From positions 1 through 64,000 of the forward strand of contig VXCM01003529.1 in the NCBI GenBank assembly GCA_014773175.1: a DNA stretch of 64,000 bases, in the 5' to 3' direction. The number at the start of each line of letters is the position of its first letter. Within the stretch, counting starts at the first letter, position 1. The notes under the pieces were generated by a model. It was given only the letters and a program-made list of their open reading frames with translations. It did not search any database and was not told the DNA's origin. This stretch comes from Lucifuga dentata. Lineage: Eukaryota; Chordata; Actinopteri; Ophidiiformes; Bythitidae. Below, in pieces: positions 58,901 to 64,000 of the stretch. The position numbers and the translations under genes are program-made.

Positions 58901-61686
58901 TCAGGCTAATGAATCATGGAAGAGCTTAGGTTATGTTCATGAGGGGCCCACCTTGCAATCTGTACTGATATTAGGGTTCCTGTTGTTTTAGCTATCATTG
59001 TGAGAATTATGTGCCCTGTGATGAGGGATGGCAGGGCTTATGGCACAGTCTTTGCCCTTGTGTGCCCTCGTGTAGTTTAATCCAGTCATAACTGCGGTGT
59101 AAAATTACAGTGCTGTGATAATTCTGCTGCCAAAATCCTTTATTCCTTTATATGGCCGAGCTGGAGGTGAGAGTGATAACCCGAGATGTCTCTGTGCTCG
59201 TCTCCTAACAGATAATGAAATACTCAGAGCAGAGGATCCCCACGCTCAATGAGTACTGTGTGGTGTGTGACGAACAGCACGTCTTTCAGAATGGATCCAT
59301 GCTGAAGGTATCAAAGAAAAGAAAGAAAGACTAACTAGAAACTTTGAAACACCCTCTTTTACATGACTTTTTATCTTCATATTAGTAATATAGCAATAAG
59401 TCTATAGTGGCAGCCAGGAAATGTATACCTCAGCCAAGATGTAAGAGTCCTCTGATTTTGCTTTTTTGCAAATATAAAGCCACAATTTCAATCTCATCAA
59501 CTTGAAATCAGAAGTGAAAAAAGGCTTATCATGCAAATTCATGCAAAATGTGACCCCTGTTTGAACATACAGTATGTTTAAATTCAGATCAATATCTGGA
59601 TCTGGGGTAAATTGTACCTGTTGATATTCGATCATAGGACACATTCCTGATTTTTTTTCTGTAAGATTGGTGCCTTAAAGTTGAAAAAAAGTCCCAGCTT
59701 GCACTGTTAAAAATGTTGTATCTGGACCCTGATCTGGATCTCTCTCAAAATCAAATCAACTCTTCCTTGACCTAAGTCCCTCCTGTCTACGACATCTCAT
59801 TAAAATCAGTCAGTTTTAAGACATCCTGCTGACAAACAAACAGATGAACAAATGCCAGTGAAAACATCCTCACTTAACTTAACTCAATTATGTTCATAAA
59901 CTTTCTGCTGTTGTGTGTGTGATGCACAGAGAAAAGTGTCAGCAAGAGCAAGCAAGTGTGTGTGAGCATATCTGCATACACACTGGGTACTTGTATCTTT
60001 TGATCTGCTATAAATCAAAATGAATCTATTTACATCCATCTCTGTCTTTATGTGTGTGTGTGCATGTGTCTGTATGTCCGCGCCTGTTTGTGTGTGACTG
60101 TACACGTACATGTAAGCCGGCTGTGTGCACCCGGGAGTTGTGTGTGTTCTCCTTTTACACTCTGGGTGTGATGTCTGGTGCTGCAGAGGAAGTGGCCACT
60201 GGAGCAGAGGTGACGACAACATGATATTTATGATAGAATTACATTAAAATACATATTATTTATTGCCAGTAAAGGAAAAGTGAAATTCTGTTTTCACTCT
60301 CAGGTGGTGGACCTACTTGTGGCCATGTGTCGTGCTGCTCTTGAGTCTCCCCGTAAGAGCATCATCTTTGAGCCGTACCCATCGGTTGTTGACCCCAATG
60401 ACCCCAAGACTCTGGCCTTCAACCCAAAGGTCGGCATCCTCTAAATCAGTTACCAACTAAACCAATACAAGAGTTTCATTCAGCGATGAGATTCATTTTT
60501 TGCATTTTTGACTTATCTATTAGCTAATGTTTACCTCTGCAAGTATTTTAGATGTCTGTGTGTTGTTTCCTCTATCGCTGCACTGAACAAATTTTTGGCT
60601 CTGCTCCTCTCCACGGTCACAGAAGAAGAATTATGAGAGGCTCCAGAAGGCACTGGATAGTGTCATGTCCATACGGGAAATGACACAGGTATGAGGAAAA
60701 GGAAAGCAGGGAGGGGATTAATCTAGAATACAACTATGCAAGGTTAACGATCTAATTCTCAAGACTGGCTAACATAAGATCACCACTCTGTGTCTAAACT
60801 AGAACATGAATGTTACATAGTTCTGCATGTACTGGGTGTCTCCCACTGTGATGTCTGAGCTGCTGTGTGGTTGGGATCTTTATCCATTCGTTTGTCAGAC
60901 ATCACATAATGGATGTAACCCACAGTTATTTATTTATTTATTTATTTATTTTTGGCATTTTCAAAATTATGTTAATTGGTCAGATGGAGGTCATTACATT
61001 TGTGTAAAAGTGGCCTCTTTTCTATCTAGCAAAATGTTTCCAAAAACAGTAACCAGCATAGGCCAATGCCAAGCAGTTTAGCCAACTGGACAGTTTTACA
61101 ATAGAACAGGGGCTGTATTTTTGCTGCAAAGCTGGCTTACATGTGATGGTATTCACTACACAGAAACTGAAAACAGCAATTCAGTTAATTTTGAACAGAA
61201 AATGTAAATTTATATTCTGCAGCAATTCGCTACAGTATATTCTTTCATATTCCACAAATAAGGAGAGTCAGTTCAATGAACAGAACCACACAGTCTATGA
61301 AAAGGACGTGTCTGTGTGTTTTTTTTTTTTCCAGGGCTCATATTTGGAGATCAAGAAACAGATGGACAAACTGGACCCTTTGGCTCACCCCCTGCTACAG
61401 TGGTGAGTAAAGAGGATGTATTTAAATGCTTCCAATATTTACTTAATTTGAGAAAATAGTACAGTATAACGAATATGCCTCATCAATACATAACATTTCA
61501 CAGACATCATGAAAGATTTCTTTTTACATCCTCTTTGTCTTTCTTTCTCCAGGATCATTTCCAGTAACAGGTCTCATATTGTCAAGCTGCCACTGAGTAG
61601 GGTAGGGAACGAGACCCTATAAGTATTTTATTTTAATGAGTTATTAAATGCCACATTGTGTAATTTGATGGTTCATGCTCTCTGTC

Positions 61687-61729
<43 letters not shown>

Positions 61730-63721
61730 CACTCATTCCACCAATTTCAATCTGCTGGTGACAGCAACTGAAGTTCATGCACACCTCCCACCAGTTCCTG
61801 CTGCTCAGCAGCCCCCCAGCCAAGGAGGCTCGTTTTCGCACTGCCAAGAAACTATATGGCAGCACCTTCGCCTTCCAGTAAGTCATGCTGCGAGTCAGCA
61901 GGCTCTGCTTTTATTCATTCAGACTTATGTTTTCCTTTGTTTGACGACTTTAAAAGTTGGGAAGTAAAATCATTTGGTAGAAAAAAATGTGGATATTGTG
62001 CCTATTGGACAAATGGCATTTAAGCGTGACATGCTATTGATATCAACTGAACCATAGTTCTATAAATTCATAAATACAGTTGTGGCTGTGCTAACACTGT
62101 CAGCGTGAACATGTCTCAGTGTAACACCTGGTCATTATGTTGCAGACAGACAAGCCTCTCCAGCAGATTTTTACAGCACAAACAGCACAAAGCAGCAGCC
62201 TTTCTCTTGGACAGAGTACCCACCTTGCTGAGCCAGCACATGCAGCCGGAGATATGTGTGTGAGATAGAGATTGTACTGTAGCAGATGGGCTCTACTCAA
62301 TATTTTAGATACACATGGCCCATCTGGACCCTCGCAGAGTACAGCTAACTCATGAGCAAAGCTAGCAGTGTCTACTTAGGCTGGTACTATTACAAATGAA
62401 TTCATTCTCAACAGAAAAAGATAATAAAAAAATTAGCTGTCATCATTTGGTATTGATATAAATACATAAACTGTCATGATAAATGTTCAGAGCTTTAGAA
62501 GAGAATTGTTAATCAGTCATGTAAGTGAAATAGAGCTTTTTAACTGAGATTTTATTATTATTAGTATTATTACTATTGTGCATCTGTGTATCAGGCCGTA
62601 GGAACAGGAGCTCAAGAAAATTGGCTCATTCCTTTAGAGAACTGATTTTATTTTAGTGAGCGCTTACTCAAATATTCCTAAAAATAACTGCAATCATGAC
62701 ACAGCTGTGACCACTGTGTTTTATTTTAAGACAGTACAGGAAGAGAGACAGTCTAATTTGATACCAGTGCTAGAACACATCCTGTACTAAAATACAGCAG
62801 TGATGATGAGCTGTCAGCTGTTGTTTTTATAATAAATTATATTAATCTGAAAGGCCATTTGATGACATAACATGTCCTCAAATATCCTTGCACAAATGCT
62901 ATATATAGATTACTACAGCAGATCATGTTTTTGGTACTAGATAGGGTTTGATATATTAATAATAATTATATCATCTTGAAATGATAGGCTTCTTCCTGCT
63001 TTGTTGTAAAATGTTGTAAACTTTATTATTTTATCTATATTTTTATATTAACAGCAACAATTCCACAACATTTTCTATTTTGTAACTATAATAATAAAAG
63101 TCCCTGTGCTACTCTCACTATTGCTGCTCCAGGGTGATCGAACAGAGTTGTAGAGTTGTAAATTTATTGTGGCAGAAAAAGTCTTCTGCCACAATAAACA
63201 CACAAAAAAAACCCCACATGATTAAGTTTTATATCTTCATGTGGAAAAAATGCAGCTTATTTGAAATAAACAGAGGAAGAATAACAAAAGCATTGAAAGC
63301 AAAGGCAGACACTCTCTAAACTCAACCTACAACTAACAACAATAACACTGATGCACTACAGTAAGGACTGCAAAGATGCTGCCAAAAACAATAAGAACTT
63401 AGGTAAATACGTCTTCGACCAAGATGCCAGATGAAACACTATCCTGTAAATCCAAGGTCACCCTGACAAGACAAAATTCACCAGAGCCTTTATTCTAACA
63501 ATCCTGTACAGCATGTATTAATCCTCTACACAGCAGTGGTTGCAGACTGGGATTATTTATATTCACTTTGTTTTTATCTCTCCTCTTTTTTTTTTTTTTT
63601 TTTTTTNTTTTTTTTTTTTTTTTTTTAATCTCTCTACACTCCCTCTAGTGGCTCCCATATAGAGAACTGGCACTCGGTTCTGAGAAATGGACTAGTCAAT
63701 GCCTCTTATACCAAACTGCAG
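50050..63721 (+). CDS. parp6: PARP6, mono-ADP-ribosyltransferase (17 exons visible, partial)
   Basis: PARP-family enzyme that transfers single ADP-ribose units from NAD+. Exons: 50050-50052, 50493-50570, 52778-52872, 53079-53139, 53332-53422, 53550-53616, 54855-55004, 56863-57013, 57918-57971, 59212-59307, 60117-60209, 60304-60429, 60623-60688, 61335-61402, 61553-61601, 61765-61877, 63649-63721. Phases chain to 478 residues; human PARP6 is about 630, so some 150 catalytic residues lie beyond the edge. It starts MDIKGQCWTDEESDGENESE. Other recognisable stretches are REYGTIDDVDIDLHINISFL, EYCVVCDEQHVFQNGSMLK, SIREMTQGSYLEIKKQMD and KKLYGSTFAF. HGSHIENWHSVLRNGL starts the catalytic domain with its conserved His. 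The exon before GGHCKNIP is shorter than in human. Exon 16 adds one Gln before LKFMHTSHQF. Near-identity to the mammalian protein makes the call firm. Confidence 0.96.
50341..50383. other. Assembly gap in homopolymers
   Basis: A-run, then 11 N (50355-50365), then a G-run. The join is artificial: size and sequence are unknown. It is in the parp6 intron between the start-codon exon and the next exon. Confidence 0.95.
51148..51365. repeat. SINE-like repeat
   Basis: Begins AATACATTTTATTTGTATAGCACTTT, followed by GGACACTTTACATAG and an A/T-rich part with many AATAATA units. The TTTATTTGTATAGCACTTT motif is a widespread fish retroelement tail. Shared with 33461. Confidence 0.5.
52540..52724 (+). 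repeat. Retroelement 3' end
   Basis: CCTGAGGTTTCTTCCTTTTT, then GGGAGTTTATCCTCGTCTTC, ending TTGTATGTGATATTGGGCTATGG plus AATAAACTTGACTTGACTT. The order and the short TTGAC tail are those of a common fish LINE/SINE 3' end. It stops about 50 bp before parp6 exon 52778. Confidence 0.55.
52876..52948. repeat. (CA)n/(GCAC)n microsatellite
   Basis: CA run with an N at 52899, then CACG units, then CA again, directly after the parp6 exon donor. Confidence 0.95.
54190..54470 (+). repeat. LINE 3' UTR fragment
   Basis: GT/T-rich stretch leading to CAATGTGCACTATCCCATAA and (AATA)n. It looks like a Rex1-type 3' end. No coding remnant is attached. Confidence 0.5.
56215..56770 (+). mobile_element. Rex1/CR1-like LINE fragment
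   Basis: Within parp6 intron, a translated remnant reads TKTFISSYLDCCSALFTCLN (about 56437-56490) and LDMVQTVQNSARLVIQTKK (about 56500-56556). These match the thumb region of Rex1-type reverse transcriptases (usual form SRLDYCNSLL, then QLVQNAAARVL). Upstream pieces (LNADKT, ENLGV) are also recognisable in broken frames. It is a dead, strongly truncated copy. Confidence 0.75.
57293..57545. mobile_element. Foldback element with ~115-bp arms
   Basis: The left arm starts GTATGAAAAGTGAATCAGGT; the right arm ends with its near-complement. Shared inner blocks are TTTTTAATTCTGAAACGTTTC and GCACAGAAGGATGTTAA. The spacer is only a few bases. Non-coding, in the parp6 intron before exon 57918. Confidence 0.85.
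58345..58650. repeat. Dispersed repeat with CTCTGCCAAGG end (copy 3)
   Basis: Starts AGCTCTGCCAAGGCTT and includes a (CAAA)n run (58602-58640) followed by degenerate CCAAC/CAAAC units. The internal part differs from copies 1 and 2. Confidence 0.45.
59405..59875. repeat. Dispersed repeat with CTCAGCCAAG end (copy 4)
   Basis: Starts ATACCTCAGCCAAGATG and ends TTTTAAGACATCCTGCTGAC, CAAACAAACAG, ATGCCAGTGAAAAC, matching the 3' block of copies 1 and 2. Confidence 0.5.
60930..60953. repeat. (TTTA)n microsatellite
   Basis: About six TTTA/TTTAT units. Confidence 0.85.
61688..61728. repeat. (TC)n microsatellite in the polypyrimidine region before parp6 exon 16
   Basis: About 18 TC units ending 37 bp before the exon at 61765. 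It could lengthen the polypyrimidine tract of that acceptor. Confidence 0.9.
63584..63627. other. Unresolved T-run
   Basis: T-run with N at 63607, 21 bp before the last visible parp6 acceptor. Length unknown. Confidence 0.9.
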
Positions 63722-64000
63722 GTATGTGACCCTGGCAGCATTTCTGCTTGGACGACTCCTTCTCCCGGACGGAGCAGGCTTGCTGTCCGGCTGATTCATT
63801 TTTGCAGTTAACGAGTGCCAGTTTCTGTTTTGTCAACTTTGCAGTTAGCGATTTAGCAGTTCAGGCACATTGGGAGATTTTACTGGCCAATGTCAGCTGC
63901 TTTCTGCTTCCTCTTTCTCTTAATTTTCTGTGAAACTTGATGTTGGAGTTGCGTAACCCAGGTCTGTAAATAATAATAAGTGAAATTATAAAAATAATAA

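Overview
The window is nuclear DNA from a ray-finned fish, most likely a percomorph teleost. Genes are intron-rich with GT/AG introns. The repeats are typical of fish: L2/Maui-like, L1-like and Rex1-like LINE pieces, Tc1/mariner remnants, short inverted-repeat elements and many microsatellites. I cannot name the species.

Five protein-coding genes alternate in strand. (1) 3500-9100, plus: a gonadotropin-releasing hormone receptor with a long cytoplasmic tail. (2) 11550-21300, minus: a 13-exon WD-repeat gene, best read as wdr93, a presumed ciliary protein, with an RFX X-box near its 5' end and an L2-like LINE in its 5' intron. (3) 23170-27460, plus: dhdh, dimeric dihydrodiol dehydrogenase, complete in 7 exons (334 aa), with a 151-bp tandem array covering one splice donor. 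(4) 27520-44700, minus: pyruvate kinase M (pkm), complete, with both mutually exclusive exons (M1-like and M2-like, 167 nt each). (5) 48480 to the right edge, plus: parp6, a mono-ADP-ribosyltransferase of the PARP family, cut by the window edge after about 478 of roughly 630 residues. I rebuilt exon borders by hand. For all five genes the phases chain without a break.

The orientations give two tail-to-tail pairs (gnrhr/wdr93 and dhdh/pkm, the latter with poly(A) signals about 100 bp apart) and two head-to-head pairs (wdr93/dhdh, pkm/parp6). gnrhr beside wdr93 fits the vertebrate paralogy group that holds PEX11/GNRHR2 and PEX11A/WDR93. pkm beside parp6 is the conserved neighbourhood of human 15q23. 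The products are functionally unrelated (endocrine receptor, cilium, xenobiotic/carbohydrate metabolism, glycolysis, ADP-ribosylation), so the layout reflects synteny, not an operon-like unit.

I found no previously undescribed biological system. The points most worth a second look are: the dhdh exon 6 array whose unit joins exon/intron sequence to a piece also present in the 3' UTR; the X-box of the WD gene; the pkm alternative-exon pair with its long pyrimidine tract; a uORF whose stop overlaps the gnrhr start as ATGA; a 5'-truncated L1 with a 14-bp target duplication next to the dhdh promoter; a sequence shared by the pkm first exon and its intron 1; and five single-N gaps each flanked by an identical ~66-bp duplication, which look like assembly artefacts.
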